64,000 bases of DNA from Streptococcus parasuis (lineage in GTDB: Bacteria > Bacillota > Bacilli > Lactobacillales > Streptococcaceae). The notes beneath the pieces are model-generated. The model ran no database searches, was not told the DNA's origin, and saw only the letters and a program-made list of their open reading frames with translations. A program made the translations under genes and the position numbers. Location of the stretch: the NCBI RefSeq assembly GCF_021654455.1, contig NZ_AP024276.1:620001-684000 (forward strand), read 5' to 3'. Shown here in pieces: positions 26,496 through 36,099 of the stretch (position 1 is the stretch's first letter; every line of letters starts with the position of its first letter).

Positions 26496-27500
26496 ATGAT
26501 GAATACAGACGATACCGTGACGATTTATGACGTTGCGCGTGAAGCTGGTGTGTCAATGGCTACAGTCAGTCGTGTAGTCAATGGTAATAAAAATGTCAAG
26601 GAAAATACTCGTAAAAAAGTGTTAGAGGTGATTGATCGATTAGATTATCGCCCAAATGCTGTTGCGCGTGGTTTGGCAAGTAAAAAAACGACAACTGTGG
26701 GGGTTGTGATTCCAAATATTGCCAATGCCTACTTTGCAACCTTGGCTAAGGGGATTGATGACATTGCTGATATGTATAAGTATAATATCGTGTTGGCAAA
26801 CAGTGATGAAAATGACGAGAAAGAAATTAATGTAGTCAATACATTGTTTTCTAAGCAAGTCGATGGTGTTATCTTCATGGGCTATCATCTGACAGATAAG
26901 ATTCGTGCAGAATTTTCGCGTTCACGCACTCCGATTGTATTAGCAGGTACTGTCGATTTGGAACACCAATTGCCAAGTGTCAATATTGACTACGCAGCTG
27001 CAAGTAGTGATGCAGTAAAATTACTTGCTAAGAATAACCAAAAGATTGCCTTTGTTTCAGGTCCATTGGTTGATGACATCAATGGGAAAGTTCGTTTTTC
27101 TGGTTACAAAGAAGGACTTCAAGCGAGTGGTTTAGAGTTTAATGAAGGTCTTGTCTTTGAATCAAAATACAAATATGAAGAAGGCTATGCCTTGGCGGAA
27201 CGTGTCTTGAATGCGGGAGCAACTGCAGCATATGTTGCTGAAGATGAAATTGCTGCTGGTTTGTTAAATGGTATTAGTGATCGTGGTATAAAGGTTCCTG
27301 AAGAATTTGAAATCATTACAAGTGATGATTCACAGGTAACAAAATATACTCGTCCAAATCTGACGTCCATCAATCAACCAATCTACGACATTGGTGCAAT
27401 TGCCATGCGTATGTTGACAAAAATTATGCACAAGGAAGAATTGGATAATCGCGAAGTTATCTTGAATCATGGTATCAAGGAACGTAAATCTACAAAATAA
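26496..27500 (+). CDS. ccpA: Catabolite control protein A
   Basis: 334-residue LacI-family regulator. HTH IYDVAREAGVSMATVSRVVNG at the N-terminus, the hinge helix NAVARGLASKKT, and a periplasmic-binding-like core that binds HPr-Ser46-P. It represses or activates carbon genes at cre sites. ATG 26496 or the adjacent ATG 26499 could be used; AAAGGAAG lies upstream. Divergent from pepQ. Confidence 0.96.
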   Translation: MMNTDDTVTIYDVAREAGVSMATVSRVVNGNKNVKENTRKKVLEVIDRLDYRPNAVARGLASKKTTTVGVVIPNIANAYFATLAKGIDDIADMYKYNIVLANSDENDEKEINVVNTLFSKQVDGVIFMGYHLTDKIRAEFSRSRTPIVLAGTVDLEHQLPSVNIDYAAASSDAVKLLAKNNQKIAFVSGPLVDDINGKVRFSGYKEGLQASGLEFNEGLVFESKYKYEEGYALAERVLNAGATAAYVAEDEIAAGLLNGISDRGIKVPEEFEIITSDDSQVTKYTRPNLTSINQPIYDIGAIAMRMLTKIMHKEELDNREVILNHGIKERKSTK

Positions 27501-27506
27501 GGATTC

Positions 27507-27539
27507 AGAAGTCGAACTAATCAGTCGACTTCTTTTTAT
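27507..27539 (+). terminator. Terminator after ccpA
   Basis: AGAAGTCGA pairs with TCGACTTCT around a 9-nt loop, followed by T-rich sequence. Confidence 0.88.
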
Positions 27540-27604
27540 TTTTTCAGAAAATAGGTAAGGAATTTCCCTATCTGTTCGCGGTTTCACTATTTGAAAAAGT
27601 AGTG

Positions 27605-27610
27605 TATAAT
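27605..27610 (+). promoter_or_regulatory. lafB promoter -10
   Basis: TATAAT with TTTCAC 17 bp upstream (27582-27587). Predicted +1 is the A of ATG 27617. Confidence 0.6.
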
Positions 27611-27616
27611 ACATAT

Positions 27617-28660
27617 ATGAGTACAAAGAAATTAGTCATAAACATGTTAAGTTCTAGCGAAAAAGTAAAGGGACAAGGGGTATCAGGGGCCTATAGAGAA
27701 CTGATGCACTTATTGCGAGAACGTGGAACAACTCAGCTAGACATTCAAGAAAAACTATTTGGTAAGGCGGATGTAACCCATTACCATACCATCGATCCTA
27801 TCTTTTTTTTGACGACATTTTTCAAGAAAAGAACAGGGCGACGAGTTGGTTATGTGCATTTTCTTCCTGATACTCTTGAAGGTAGCTTACAAATTCCACG
27901 TTTTCTTGCTCCTCTTGTATCTTGGTATGTGATCACCTTTTATAATCGTATGGACCAGTTAGTGGTCGTCAATCCGAGTTTCATAGATGATTTGGTGGAG
28001 TATGGAATTTCACGTGATAAAATTACTTATTTACCAAACTTTGTAAATCGTGATCAGTGGCATCCTCTTTCAACAGAAGAAGTGCAAGATGTTCGAAAAC
28101 ACTACGCAATTTCTCCAGAGCAATTTGTTGTATTAGGTGCAGGGCAAGTGCAGAGACGAAAAGGAATTGACGACTTTGCACAATTAGCAAGAGAATGTCC
28201 AGATGTGACCTTTGTTTGGGCAGGTGGTTTTTCATTTGGTAATATGACTGATGGACATGCAGAATACAAAAAATTAATGGAACAGCCTCCTAAAAATCTC
28301 GTTTTCACTGGGATAGTTGAAGCAGAAGAAATGCTAAAATTGTATAACATGGCTGATGTTTTCTTTTTACCTAGTTATAGCGAATTGTTCCCAATGACGA
28401 TTTTAGAAGCAGCCAGTTGCGGTACAGCCATCATGTTGCGAGACATTGATTTGTACAAGGTTATTCTCGAGGGAATGTATTTGCCAGTAAAAAATATGGA
28501 TGAAATGAAAACGGCTATAGAAACGTTGCAGAGTCAACCAAATCAGCTGGTTGAGTTGACAAATAAAGCGGGAGAGATTTCTAACTATTATTCTCCGGAA
28601 GCCTTACTTGAAAAGTGGCTTGCCTTTTACCAAGAGCAGGCTGATTTAGCTAAATCATAA
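27617..28660 (+). CDS. lafB: GT4 glycosyltransferase, probable galactosyl-glucosyl-diacylglycerol synthase
   Basis: 347 residues, GT-B fold of family GT4 with EX7E in ELFPMTILE near residue 260. Size and pairing with the next gene match pneumococcal CpoA (LafB), which adds galactose to glucosyl-diacylglycerol to make the anchor glycolipid of lipoteichoic acid and a bulk membrane lipid. No Shine-Dalgarno precedes ATG 27617; the message is predicted leaderless. Followed 8-20 nt later by its partner. Sugar specificity is by analogy. Confidence 0.85.
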   Translation: MSTKKLVINMLSSSEKVKGQGVSGAYRELMHLLRERGTTQLDIQEKLFGKADVTHYHTIDPIFFLTTFFKKRTGRRVGYVHFLPDTLEGSLQIPRFLAPLVSWYVITFYNRMDQLVVVNPSFIDDLVEYGISRDKITYLPNFVNRDQWHPLSTEEVQDVRKHYAISPEQFVVLGAGQVQRRKGIDDFAQLARECPDVTFVWAGGFSFGNMTDGHAEYKKLMEQPPKNLVFTGIVEAEEMLKLYNMADVFFLPSYSELFPMTILEAASCGTAIMLRDIDLYKVILEGMYLPVKNMDEMKTAIETLQSQPNQLVELTNKAGEISNYYSPEALLEKWLAFYQEQADLAKS

Positions 28661-28680
28661 TACATAAAATGGGAGAAAGC

Positions 28681-29994
28681 ATGCGGATTGGATTATTTAC
28701 AGATACCTATTTTCCACAAGTTTCGGGTGTGGCAACTTCGATTCGAACTCTCAAAACTGAGCTTGAAAAATTAGGTCATACAGTATTTATTTTTACAACA
28801 ACAGATGAGGGTGTCAATCGCTACGAGGATTGGGATATTATACGTATTCCAAGTGTTCCGTTTTTCGCATTTAAAGACCGGCGAGTAGCCTATGCTGGTT
28901 TTACAGATGCCTTAAAGATAGCTAGTCGCTATAAGTTGGACTTGGTTCACACCCAGACAGAATTTACCTTAGGTATTCTAGGTAAGATGGTTGCAAAAGA
29001 ACTACAAGTTCCTGTTGTGCATACCTATCATACTCAATATGAGGATTATGTACACTATATCGCTAAGGGACGGTTGATTCGTCCTGGAATGATAAAATAT
29101 TTTGCACGCTCGTTCCTGCATGATTTAGATGGTGTCATTTGCCCAAGTGAAATTGTTGAGGAACTATTGGTACGATACAATGTTCCTATTCCAAAAAGGG
29201 TCATACCAACAGGGATTGACTTGGCAAAATTTGACCGCCCTGAAATCTGTCCTTCGGACATTGAGGAATTAAGGGAACAACTGGGCATTGGACCAGATGA
29301 AACCATGTTACTCAGCCTATCTCGTATCTCACATGAAAAGAATATTCAGGCTGTTATTAAAGCAATGCCGAACATTTTGGCGGACAATCCAAAGGTAAAA
29401 CTAGTTATTGTTGGTGGTGGGCCATATGAGACAGCTTTGCAGGATATGATTGTTGAATTGGGACTGACAGATTCTGTTCAGATGACGGGAATGGTTGCTC
29501 CAAGTGATACAGCTCTGTATTATAAAGCTGCCGATTTCTTTATTTCGGCTTCAACAAGTGAAACCCAAGGGTTGACCTTCTTAGAGAGCTTGGCAACGGG
29601 AACCCCCATTATCGCTCACTCGAATCCCTATTTGTCTAATGTTATCACTGATAAGATGTTTGGAACGCTATTTTTACATGAAGAGGAAATTTCAGATGCG
29701 GTTATTGAAGCAATTGTTATGACCCCTCCTATGAATCCTCATGTTTTGGAAAAAAAATTATATGAAATTTCCGCGACTAATTTCGGACGCAGAGTGTTTG
29801 AATACTATCTAGATTTGAAAATTTCATATGATTTCAGAAAACAGCATACAAATCAAGATAGTGTGGCTGAAGTATTGTTAAAAGAAGCCATTTATTTACC
29901 ACGTAAAGCAGTAGTCAAATCAACAGATACCACAGCAAGGATACTAAAAAAATCTGTTGAACAGGTGAAGTCTATTCGGAATTTCTTTGATTAA
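28681..29994 (+). CDS. lafA: GT4 glycosyltransferase, probable glucosyl-diacylglycerol synthase
   Basis: 437 residues starting MRIGLFTDTYFPQVSGVATSI, with the glycine-rich acceptor loop at the N-terminus, HTYHTQYEDYVHY, and EX7E in ETQGLTFLE. This pattern matches the alpha-monoglucosyl-diacylglycerol synthases (spr0982/LafA), which transfer glucose from UDP-glucose to diacylglycerol at the membrane. GGGAG lies 6 nt before ATG 28681; the ATG at 28669 contains that RBS and is rejected. Confidence 0.86.
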   Translation: MRIGLFTDTYFPQVSGVATSIRTLKTELEKLGHTVFIFTTTDEGVNRYEDWDIIRIPSVPFFAFKDRRVAYAGFTDALKIASRYKLDLVHTQTEFTLGILGKMVAKELQVPVVHTYHTQYEDYVHYIAKGRLIRPGMIKYFARSFLHDLDGVICPSEIVEELLVRYNVPIPKRVIPTGIDLAKFDRPEICPSDIEELREQLGIGPDETMLLSLSRISHEKNIQAVIKAMPNILADNPKVKLVIVGGGPYETALQDMIVELGLTDSVQMTGMVAPSDTALYYKAADFFISASTSETQGLTFLESLATGTPIIAHSNPYLSNVITDKMFGTLFLHEEEISDAVIEAIVMTPPMNPHVLEKKLYEISATNFGRRVFEYYLDLKISYDFRKQHTNQDSVAEVLLKEAIYLPRKAVVKSTDTTARILKKSVEQVKSIRNFFD

Positions 29995-30008
29995 TTTGGA
30001 GGTTTCAA

Positions 30009-30383
30009 ATGGAAAGATTACAAAAGGAAAGTTGCAAGAATCTGGCTATAGTTGCGCTTATTATACTTTTCATGTATGCAGGTATTTACCTGATTGCCTT
30101 TCATCTGATTAGTGACACCATGCTTTCTAAGGAGCTGGTGGTTGGGAATATATTACTCTATACACCCATTGTGTTATTCCTAACGGGTCTTCTTTATGGA
30201 TTTTTTTATGGCTTTTCTCCTAGCCTTCTTGCCTTGGTATTGCTACTATATCCTGTAACCATCTTCTTCTTTAGGGAATGGATTCTACTTTATCAGATTG
30301 TCTACACCTTATGTGCTCTGATTGGAAATGGGATAGGAGCTCTGCTATTTACCCAAAGGAAGAAAATGAAGAAAAATCCTTGA
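30009..30383 (+). CDS. Small four-helix membrane protein in the glycolipid operon
   Basis: 124 residues, about four hydrophobic helices (roughly 14-33, 43-68, 70-87, 90-112) and a basic C-terminus (QRKKMKKNP). GGAGG precedes ATG 30009, 14 nt after lafA, so it is probably co-transcribed and may assist the glycosyltransferases, but this is context only. No family recognised. The next promoter's -35 overlaps its last codons. Confidence 0.8.
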   Translation: MERLQKESCKNLAIVALIILFMYAGIYLIAFHLISDTMLSKELVVGNILLYTPIVLFLTGLLYGFFYGFSPSLLALVLLLYPVTIFFFREWILLYQIVYTLCALIGNGIGALLFTQRKKMKKNP

Positions 30384-30407
30384 AAAATCAGGAAATCCTG
30401 TTATAAT
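30380..30407 (+). promoter_or_regulatory. T-box operon promoter
   Basis: TTGAAA (30380-30385), 16-bp spacer, TGtTATAAT; near consensus. Confidence 0.85.
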
Positions 30408-30413
30408 AGCTGT

Positions 30414-30632
30414 TAGAGACTTATCAATTCTAGAAAATCTTTGAGAGAGTGTGCGGTGGGTGCAAGCACATAGAGGATAGAATTGACACTACTCGGTATG
30501 ATTTTATGCAAACATAAAAGGGTGGTTCCCTTATCGCCAAACATGAGGTCTATGACACTTTTTTGTCGTAGATAAATGAAGGTGGAACCACGTTACGACG
30601 TCCTTTTGCGAGGGCGTCGTATTTTCATTTTT
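30414..30632 (+). ncRNA. T-box riboswitch, threonine specific
   Basis: Stem I opens with AGAGAGTGTG; the specifier region reads GACACTACTC, giving Thr codon ACT at 30488-30490. The invariant T-box GGTGGAACCACG is at 30581-30592. Uncharged tRNA-Thr would favour the antiterminator and let transcription continue into the MazG-like gene and thrS. Confidence 0.93.
30594..30632 (+). terminator. T-box terminator
   Basis: TACGACGTCC pairs with GGGCGTCGTA (one G-U), followed by TTTTCATTTTT. Competes with the antiterminator that includes 30581-30592. Confidence 0.9.
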
Positions 30633-30652
30633 GACAAAATAAGGAGATGAAG

Positions 30653-30979
30653 TTGACCAGCATTCCACAAGAAACGATTGACCGTTGCAAAACTATTCGC
30701 AAGGCTTACAGAGAGTTGGAGGTCAAGCACCACGACAAAGAGTGGTCTATTGAAGAGGACCTCTTGGCTTTGACTAACGATATTGGCAATATGAATCGTC
30801 TCATTATGACCAAGCAGGGTCGTTACTATGACGAAACGCCCTATACCTTGGAGCAGAAACTGGCTGAAAATATCTGGTGGTTGATCGCATTGGCTTACCG
30901 CCTCGATATCGATATTCAAAAAGAAATGGAAACCTTTTTAGCTCAAAAAGAAGAGTTATTAGGGATTAAAAATAAATAA
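30653..30979 (+). CDS. MazG-like protein, first gene of the thrS operon
   Basis: 108 residues, all-helical, resembling the MazG-like group of nucleotide pyrophosphohydrolases in lactobacilli and streptococci. [16 protein letters not shown] and [18 protein letters not shown] correspond to the two helix pairs, but the ExxD motif seems to read ExxW (AENIWW), so metal binding may be altered. AAGGAG at 30641-30646 gives correct spacing only to TTG 30653; ATG 30647 touches the RBS. It lies between the T-box and thrS, so it is controlled by tRNA-Thr charging. Confidence 0.72.
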   Translation: MTSIPQETIDRCKTIRKAYRELEVKHHDKEWSIEEDLLALTNDIGNMNRLIMTKQGRYYDETPYTLEQKLAENIWWLIALAYRLDIDIQKEMETFLAQKEELLGIKNK

Positions 30980-30992
30980 TAAGGAGATAACC

Positions 30993-32942
30993 ATGATTAA
31001 CATTACTTTCCCAGATGGTGCTGTTCGTGAGTACCAAGCTGGTGTGACTACTTTTGAAATTGCAGAGAGCATCAGCAAGTCTTTGGCGAAAAAGGCTCTT
31101 GCTGGTAAGTTCAATGGTAAATTGATTGACACTACTCGTGCCATTGAAGAGGACGGCTCGCTTGAAATCGTAACGCCCGATCATGAGGATGCCTTGGATA
31201 TCTTGCGTCACTCAGCTGCCCACTTGTTTGCCCAAGCGGCTCGTCGTCTTTTCCCAGACATCAAGTTGGGGGTTGGTCCAGCTATTCAGGACGGTTTCTA
31301 CTATGACACGGACAATGTGGCTGGCCAGATTTCAAATGAAGACCTACCACGCATTCAGGAAGAAATGATGAAGATTGTCAAAGAAAACTTCCCTTCCGAA
31401 CGCCGTGAGGTGACCAAGGAAGAAGCTCTTGAGATTTTCAAAAATGATCCATACAAGTTGGAATTGATTCACGAGCACTCTGATGATGAGGGCGGTTTGA
31501 CCATTTATACTCAGGGTGAATACGTTGACCTCTGCCGTGGCCCACACGTTCCGTCAACAGGTCGTATCCAGATTTTTGAATTGCTCAATGTGGCTGGTGC
31601 ATACTGGCGTGGTAAGAGCCAAAATCCGATGATGCAACGTGTTTATGGTACAGCTTGGTTTGACAAGAAAGACCTCAAAGCATACCTGCAAATGCGTGAA
31701 GAGGCCAAAGAGCGTGACCACCGTAAACTTGGTAAGGAATTGGATCTTTTCATGATTAGCCAAGAGGTTGGTCAAGGTTTGCCATTCTGGTTGCCAAATG
31801 GAGCGACTATCCGTCGTACCTTGGAGCGTTACATCACAGACAAGGAATTGGCTTCAGGCTACCAGCACGTATATACGCCACCATTGGCTTCTGTTGAACT
31901 CTATAAGACTTCAGGTCACTGGGATCATTACCATGAAGATATGTTCCCAACTATGGACATGGGTGACGGTGAGGAGTTTGTGCTTCGTCCGATGAACTGC
32001 CCGCACCACATTCAAGTTTATAAAAACCATGTGCGTTCTTACCGCGAATTGCCAGTGCGTATCGCTGAGCTTGGTATGATGCACCGCTATGAAAAATCTG
32101 GTGCTCTTACTGGTTTGCAGCGTGTACGTGAGATGACTCTTAACGACGGTCATATTTTCGTGACACCTGAGCAAATCCAAGAAGAGTTCAAAAAAGCTCT
32201 CCAGTTGATTATCGATGTGTACGCAGATTTCAACCTAAACGACTACCGTTTCCGCCTATCTTATCGTGATCCAGAGGACAAAGAGAAGTACTATGACAAC
32301 GATGAGATGTGGGAAAATGCCCAGCGTATGTTGAAGGGTGCCATGGATGAAATGGGCGTGGATTACTTTGAAGCAGAGGGTGAAGCAGCCTTCTACGGTC
32401 CGAAGTTGGATATTCAGGTTAAGACTGCCCTTGGAAATGAGGAAACGTTGTCAACTATTCAGTTGGACTTCCTCTTGCCAGAACGTTTTGGTTTGACCTA
32501 TATTGGTGCTGACGGTGAGGAGCACCGCCCAGTGATGATTCACCGTGGTGTTATCTCGACTATGGAACGCTTCACTGCCATCTTGATTGAAACCTACAAG
32601 GGTGCCTTCCCAACTTGGTTGGCTCCAACCCAAGTGACCATGATTCCGATCTCTGTGGAAGCTCACTTGGATTACGCTTGGAAGGTTGCAAAAGAATTGC
32701 AAGACCGTGGTGTTCGCGTACACGTGGATGAACGTAACGAGAAGATGCAGTACAAGATTCGTCAGAGTCAGACCAGCAAGATTCCATACCAGCTCATCGT
32801 CGGTGACAAGGAAATGGAAGACAATGCTGTCAACGTCCGTCGATACGGAAGCAAGGCAACGCAAACTCAGTCAGTGTCAGAATTTGTGGACCATATCTTA
32901 GCAGATATTGCCCGCAAGTCAAGACCAGCAGAAGAAGAATAA
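30993..32942 (+). CDS. thrS: Threonyl-tRNA synthetase
   Basis: 649 residues with TGS domain (1-62), the HxxxH editing domain ([17 protein letters not shown], later [10 protein letters not shown]), class II core (RPMNCPHH, motif 2 region [20 protein letters not shown], motif 3 [15 protein letters not shown]) and a C-terminal anticodon domain. AAGGAG precedes ATG. Controlled by the upstream T-box. Confidence 0.97.
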   Translation: MINITFPDGAVREYQAGVTTFEIAESISKSLAKKALAGKFNGKLIDTTRAIEEDGSLEIVTPDHEDALDILRHSAAHLFAQAARRLFPDIKLGVGPAIQDGFYYDTDNVAGQISNEDLPRIQEEMMKIVKENFPSERREVTKEEALEIFKNDPYKLELIHEHSDDEGGLTIYTQGEYVDLCRGPHVPSTGRIQIFELLNVAGAYWRGKSQNPMMQRVYGTAWFDKKDLKAYLQMREEAKERDHRKLGKELDLFMISQEVGQGLPFWLPNGATIRRTLERYITDKELASGYQHVYTPPLASVELYKTSGHWDHYHEDMFPTMDMGDGEEFVLRPMNCPHHIQVYKNHVRSYRELPVRIAELGMMHRYEKSGALTGLQRVREMTLNDGHIFVTPEQIQEEFKKALQLIIDVYADFNLNDYRFRLSYRDPEDKEKYYDNDEMWENAQRMLKGAMDEMGVDYFEAEGEAAFYGPKLDIQVKTALGNEETLSTIQLDFLLPERFGLTYIGADGEEHRPVMIHRGVISTMERFTAILIETYKGAFPTWLAPTQVTMIPISVEAHLDYAWKVAKELQDRGVRVHVDERNEKMQYKIRQSQTSKIPYQLIVGDKEMEDNAVNVRRYGSKATQTQSVSEFVDHILADIARKSRPAEEE

Positions 32943-32950
32943 ATAAAGCA

Positions 32951-32975
32951 AGAAGTCCGAATGGGCTTCTTTTTT
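32951..32975 (+). terminator. Terminator after thrS
   Basis: AGAAGTCC-GAAT-GGGCTTCT plus T-run. Confidence 0.88.
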
Positions 32976-32980
32976 GACAA

Positions 32981-33008
32981 CAAAAAAATCCCAACCGACT
33001 GGCTGGGA
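32981..33008 (-). terminator. Terminator of the amino-acid ABC operon
   Basis: Minus strand TCCCAGCC/GGTTGGGA (one mismatch) with tetraloop AGTC, followed by seven T. Confidence 0.85.
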
Positions 33009-33014
33009 GAAATC

Positions 33015-33674
33015 TTACTCTATACTGTTCGCCCAAGACTTCGCCACATAACGTGACAGACTTGAAATGGCAAAGTTGATAATGAAATAGATGAAAGCGA
33101 CCATGAGATAGAGGGCAAAGACTTGCTCTGCCTCAAAGTAGCGTCCCATGAGGATTTGACTAGAACCGAAGAGTTCTTGCAGGGCGATAACGGAGTAGAG
33201 GAAACTAGTGTCCTTAATGACTGTTACAATCTGCGAGATGATGGCTGGCAACATCTTGCGAATGGCCTGCGGCATGATAATATATACCATGATTTGCACT
33301 GGGGTAAAGCCCTGTGACAAACCTGCTTCGGTCTGCCCAGGTCCAATGGCGTTGAGACCACCGCGGATAATCTCAGCCATGGCTGCCGTGGTAAAAATAG
33401 TAAAGGCAGTAATACCAGCAGGAGTTGATTTCATTTGGAAGACTAAGAAAACCGTGAAAATCCACAGCAAGTTTGGTACATTACGCACAAATTCAATATA
33501 AATCGTTGCAATCCACTTGAAAATTGGATTTTTTCCGTTGCGCATGATGGCGAGAATCATTCCAAAAAGAATGGAGAGGATTACCGAAATGCTTGAGATA
33601 TAGAGTGTTAACTTCAATCCACTCCACAAGAGTTGGAAGGTTGAAGGCTTGAGTAATTCTAAAATATAATTCAT
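33015..33674 (-). CDS. Polar amino-acid ABC transporter permease (second)
   Basis: 219 residues, HisM/GlnP-type inner-membrane subunit with five hydrophobic helices and the EAA loop (GLNAIGPGQTEAGLSQGFTP, quoted to 20 residues). Last gene of a four-gene minus-strand operon encoding ATPase, binding protein and two permeases that form a heterodimeric channel. Substrate probably glutamate, glutamine or aspartate. Confidence 0.9.
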   Translation of the reverse strand: MNYILELLKPSTFQLLWSGLKLTLYISSISVILSILFGMILAIMRNGKNPIFKWIATIYIEFVRNVPNLLWIFTVFLVFQMKSTPAGITAFTIFTTAAMAEIIRGGLNAIGPGQTEAGLSQGFTPVQIMVYIIMPQAIRKMLPAIISQIVTVIKDTSFLYSVIALQELFGSSQILMGRYFEAEQVFALYLMVAFIYFIINFAISSLSRYVAKSWANSIE

Positions 33675-33688
33675 TTTTCAACCTCCTA

Positions 33689-34387
33689 TTAGTGTGAATA
33701 GGCAGACTTATTCTTTTCTTCAATGCGACGTCCCCAGCTTGCAACAGGGAAGCACATGATGAAGTAAAGAAAAGCAGCGCCAGCAAAGGCTGGGATGTAG
33801 TTAGCATTCATAGCGGACCAAGATTTTGTCATAAACATAATGTCTGCTCCTGAAATGATGGCAACAGTCGCAGTATTTTTGATCAAGTTTACTACTTGGT
33901 TGGTCAAAGGTGGCAGAATGGTCGGAATGGCCTGTGGTAAGATGATGATCCGCATGGTTTCAGCCTGGGTAAATCCCTGTGAAAGTGCGGCTTCTGTTTG
34001 CCCAGTTGGCACAGCTTCAATCCCTGCACGAATGACCTCTGCGATATAGGCACCATGATAGAGTCCCACGCAGATAACAGCTGTCCAGTAGATGGATGGC
34101 ATGAGAACATAATTTGAAATTAGGGGAAGTCCATAATAAACAATCATAAACTGCACTAGAAGTGGGGTGTTCTGATAGTATTCAACATAGACACGTGCAA
34201 TGAATTTAAGAAATTTGTTTTTGCTTGCTGAAAGACTACCAAAGACGATTCCCAAGAACATGGCCATTATGAAGGCTCCGACAGAAATCGCCAAAGTAAA
34301 AAGAAATCCTTGGAAGAAGGTTGGGAAATCATTGAAGTAACTGACCCAATTTTCCCAAGCATAGGGGCTGGTTGTTAACATATTCAT
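33689..34387 (-). CDS. Polar amino-acid ABC transporter permease (first)
   Basis: 232 residues, paralogous to the downstream permease, EAA loop GIEAVPTGQTEAALSQGFTQ. ATG 34387 (MNMLTTSPYAW) follows GAAAGG with a long 11-nt spacer; ATG 34381 is an alternative. A longer reading up to 34486 would overlap the binding-protein gene and is rejected. 14 nt separate it from the second permease. Confidence 0.9.
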   Translation of the reverse strand: MNMLTTSPYAWENWVSYFNDFPTFFQGFLFTLAISVGAFIMAMFLGIVFGSLSASKNKFLKFIARVYVEYYQNTPLLVQFMIVYYGLPLISNYVLMPSIYWTAVICVGLYHGAYIAEVIRAGIEAVPTGQTEAALSQGFTQAETMRIIILPQAIPTILPPLTNQVVNLIKNTATVAIISGADIMFMTKSWSAMNANYIPAFAGAAFLYFIMCFPVASWGRRIEEKNKSAYSH

Positions 34388-34403
34388 AGATTTAAAAACC
34401 TTT

Positions 34404-35243
34404 CTATTCGTCAGTTTCTGTGACTGGTTTGAGGCCATTGGCATCATAGATGGCGTGAAGACTACCATCAGCTGTCCATTCTTCAATTAAGCTATTTAAG
34501 TAGTCGTTAAGTTCTGTATTAGATAATTTAGTAGCGATACCGTAGTTTGAAGCGGAGAAACTATAGTCCATCAGTTGAGACTTGGAACTTACGTAGCCGG
34601 ACAAAATGGATTGGTCAACTGAAAAAGCATCAATGCGATGTGCTCGTAAGGAAACAGATAACTCTGGATATGAACCTAACTCTGTGTAGCTAACATCAAG
34701 TCCGTATTTATCAGCAAGTTCAGAAATAAGTGTACGGGTATTGGAGCCTTGAGCAACGCCGATGTTTTTACCATCTAAATCCTCTATATCGTTTATGCCA
34801 CTATCCTTATTTACTAAGAAACCAACTGCATCTGTGTAGTAAGGAGTAGTGAAATTATAGAGGAGTTTCCGTTCATCAGTAATAGTAAATGTAGCAATTA
34901 CCATATCTACTTGACCATTATCGAGAAGTGGTCCACGTGTTTGGGCAGTAACCGGAGTGAATTCAATATCTACACCTAATTCGTCTGCGATTTTGCGAGC
35001 AATGTCAATCTCCATTCCTTCAAATTCACCAGAATCTGGGTTCTTGTAGCCAAAGTTTGGAACATCCTGTTTGACACCAACTCGGAGAACACCTCTCTCG
35101 ATTATTGCCTGAACTTGGTCACTGTTCGATAATTCTGTAGGGGTATCTGTTTGCGCAATGGGCTGTTTAACTACGAATAGGAGTATGGCTACTAGGACTA
35201 GTAGTGGAAATGTCAGAAAGAGAGTACGATTCTTCTTTTTCAT
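34404..35243 (-). CDS. Amino-acid ABC transporter substrate-binding protein, membrane-anchored
   Basis: 279 residues. Residues 8-26 are a hydrophobic signal or anchor (LFLTFPLLVLVAILLFVVK). The mature part is a type II periplasmic-binding-protein (SBP_bac_3) with GVLRVGVKQDVPNFGY, GMEIDIARKIAD and DMVIATFTITDERK, typical of glutamate/aspartate/glutamine binders. No lipobox cysteine is present, so it may stay anchored by an uncleaved helix. GGAGG precedes ATG 35243. Confidence 0.9.
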   Translation of the reverse strand: MKKKNRTLFLTFPLLVLVAILLFVVKQPIAQTDTPTELSNSDQVQAIIERGVLRVGVKQDVPNFGYKNPDSGEFEGMEIDIARKIADELGVDIEFTPVTAQTRGPLLDNGQVDMVIATFTITDERKLLYNFTTPYYTDAVGFLVNKDSGINDIEDLDGKNIGVAQGSNTRTLISELADKYGLDVSYTELGSYPELSVSLRAHRIDAFSVDQSILSGYVSSKSQLMDYSFSASNYGIATKLSNTELNDYLNSLIEEWTADGSLHAIYDANGLKPVTETDE

Positions 35244-35252
35244 AGGTACCTC

Positions 35253-36014
35253 CTATAACTTTACCTTATCAGATTCGTGGTTGATGATCTTACTGAGGAA
35301 TTGCTTAGCTCTTGGCTCGGTTGGGTTTTCAAAGAATCCATTGACATCGGTCGTGTCTACCAAAACCTCTCCCTCAGCCATAAAGATAATACGGTCAGCA
35401 ACCTCACGTGCAAAGCCCATTTCATGCGTTACAACAATCATGTTCATCCCATCTCGCGCTAATTTTTGCATGACCGCTAAAACATCACCGATGGTTTCTG
35501 GATCGAGGGCAGAAGTTGGTTCATCAAACAACAAAAGTTCAGGTTGCATAGCCAATCCACGTGCAATTGCGACACGTTGTTTTTGTCCGCCAGATAGCAT
35601 AGCAGGATAGGAATCTTTTCTATCCCAAAGGTTAACAAACTCGAGGTATTTTTGAGCAGTTTTTTCAGCAGTTGCCTTATCAATACCTAAGACCTTTGTC
35701 GGAGCTAGGGTAACATTTTCTAAAACTGTCTTGTGTGGATAGAGATTAAAATGCTGGAAGACCATGCCGACTTCTTTACGTAAGGCAACTAATTCTTTGA
35801 TGGACGTAGAAGAAACATCATGACCATTTACGACCAATTGACCTTCATCAATTGCTTCTAAACCATTGATAGTTCGGATGAGGGTCGATTTTCCTGAACC
35901 AGATGGTCCGAGCAATACGACAACCTGTCCAGGTTCAAATTCCAAGTTTATATTGCGTAAGGCGTGGTAGTCGCCATAGTATTTATTTACATTTTTAAAA
36001 TCAACTAATGCCAT
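35253..36014 (-). CDS. Amino-acid ABC transporter ATP-binding protein
   Basis: 253 residues, GlnQ-type ATPase: Walker A GPSGSGKST, Q-loop VFQHFNLYPHKT, signature LSGGQKQR, Walker B LLFDEPTSALDPE. First gene of the operon. ATG 36014 follows GAAGGAGA; the upstream extension to 36077 lacks an RBS. Confidence 0.94.
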   Translation of the reverse strand: MALVDFKNVNKYYGDYHALRNINLEFEPGQVVVLLGPSGSGKSTLIRTINGLEAIDEGQLVVNGHDVSSTSIKELVALRKEVGMVFQHFNLYPHKTVLENVTLAPTKVLGIDKATAEKTAQKYLEFVNLWDRKDSYPAMLSGGQKQRVAIARGLAMQPELLLFDEPTSALDPETIGDVLAVMQKLARDGMNMIVVTHEMGFAREVADRIIFMAEGEVLVDTTDVNGFFENPTEPRAKQFLSKIINHESDKVKL

Positions 36015-36078
36015 AAGTATCTCCTTCAAGAAAAAATAGGGTATTAGCATCATAGCATTGCAAACATTAAATGTCAAG

Positions 36079-36093
36079 TAAATTCAGACAATT
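36079..36093. promoter_or_regulatory. CodY-like box upstream of the amino-acid transporter
   Basis: Read on the minus strand, AATTGTCTGAATTTA matches the CodY consensus AATTTTCWGAAAATT at 11 of 15 positions. CodY commonly represses amino-acid uptake in streptococci; a weak match. Confidence 0.35.
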
Positions 36094-36099
36094 TAATAA

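Noticed and set aside
32451..32864. Long antisense frame inside thrS
   Set aside because: Shadow of a highly expressed, codon-biased gene; no signals of its own.
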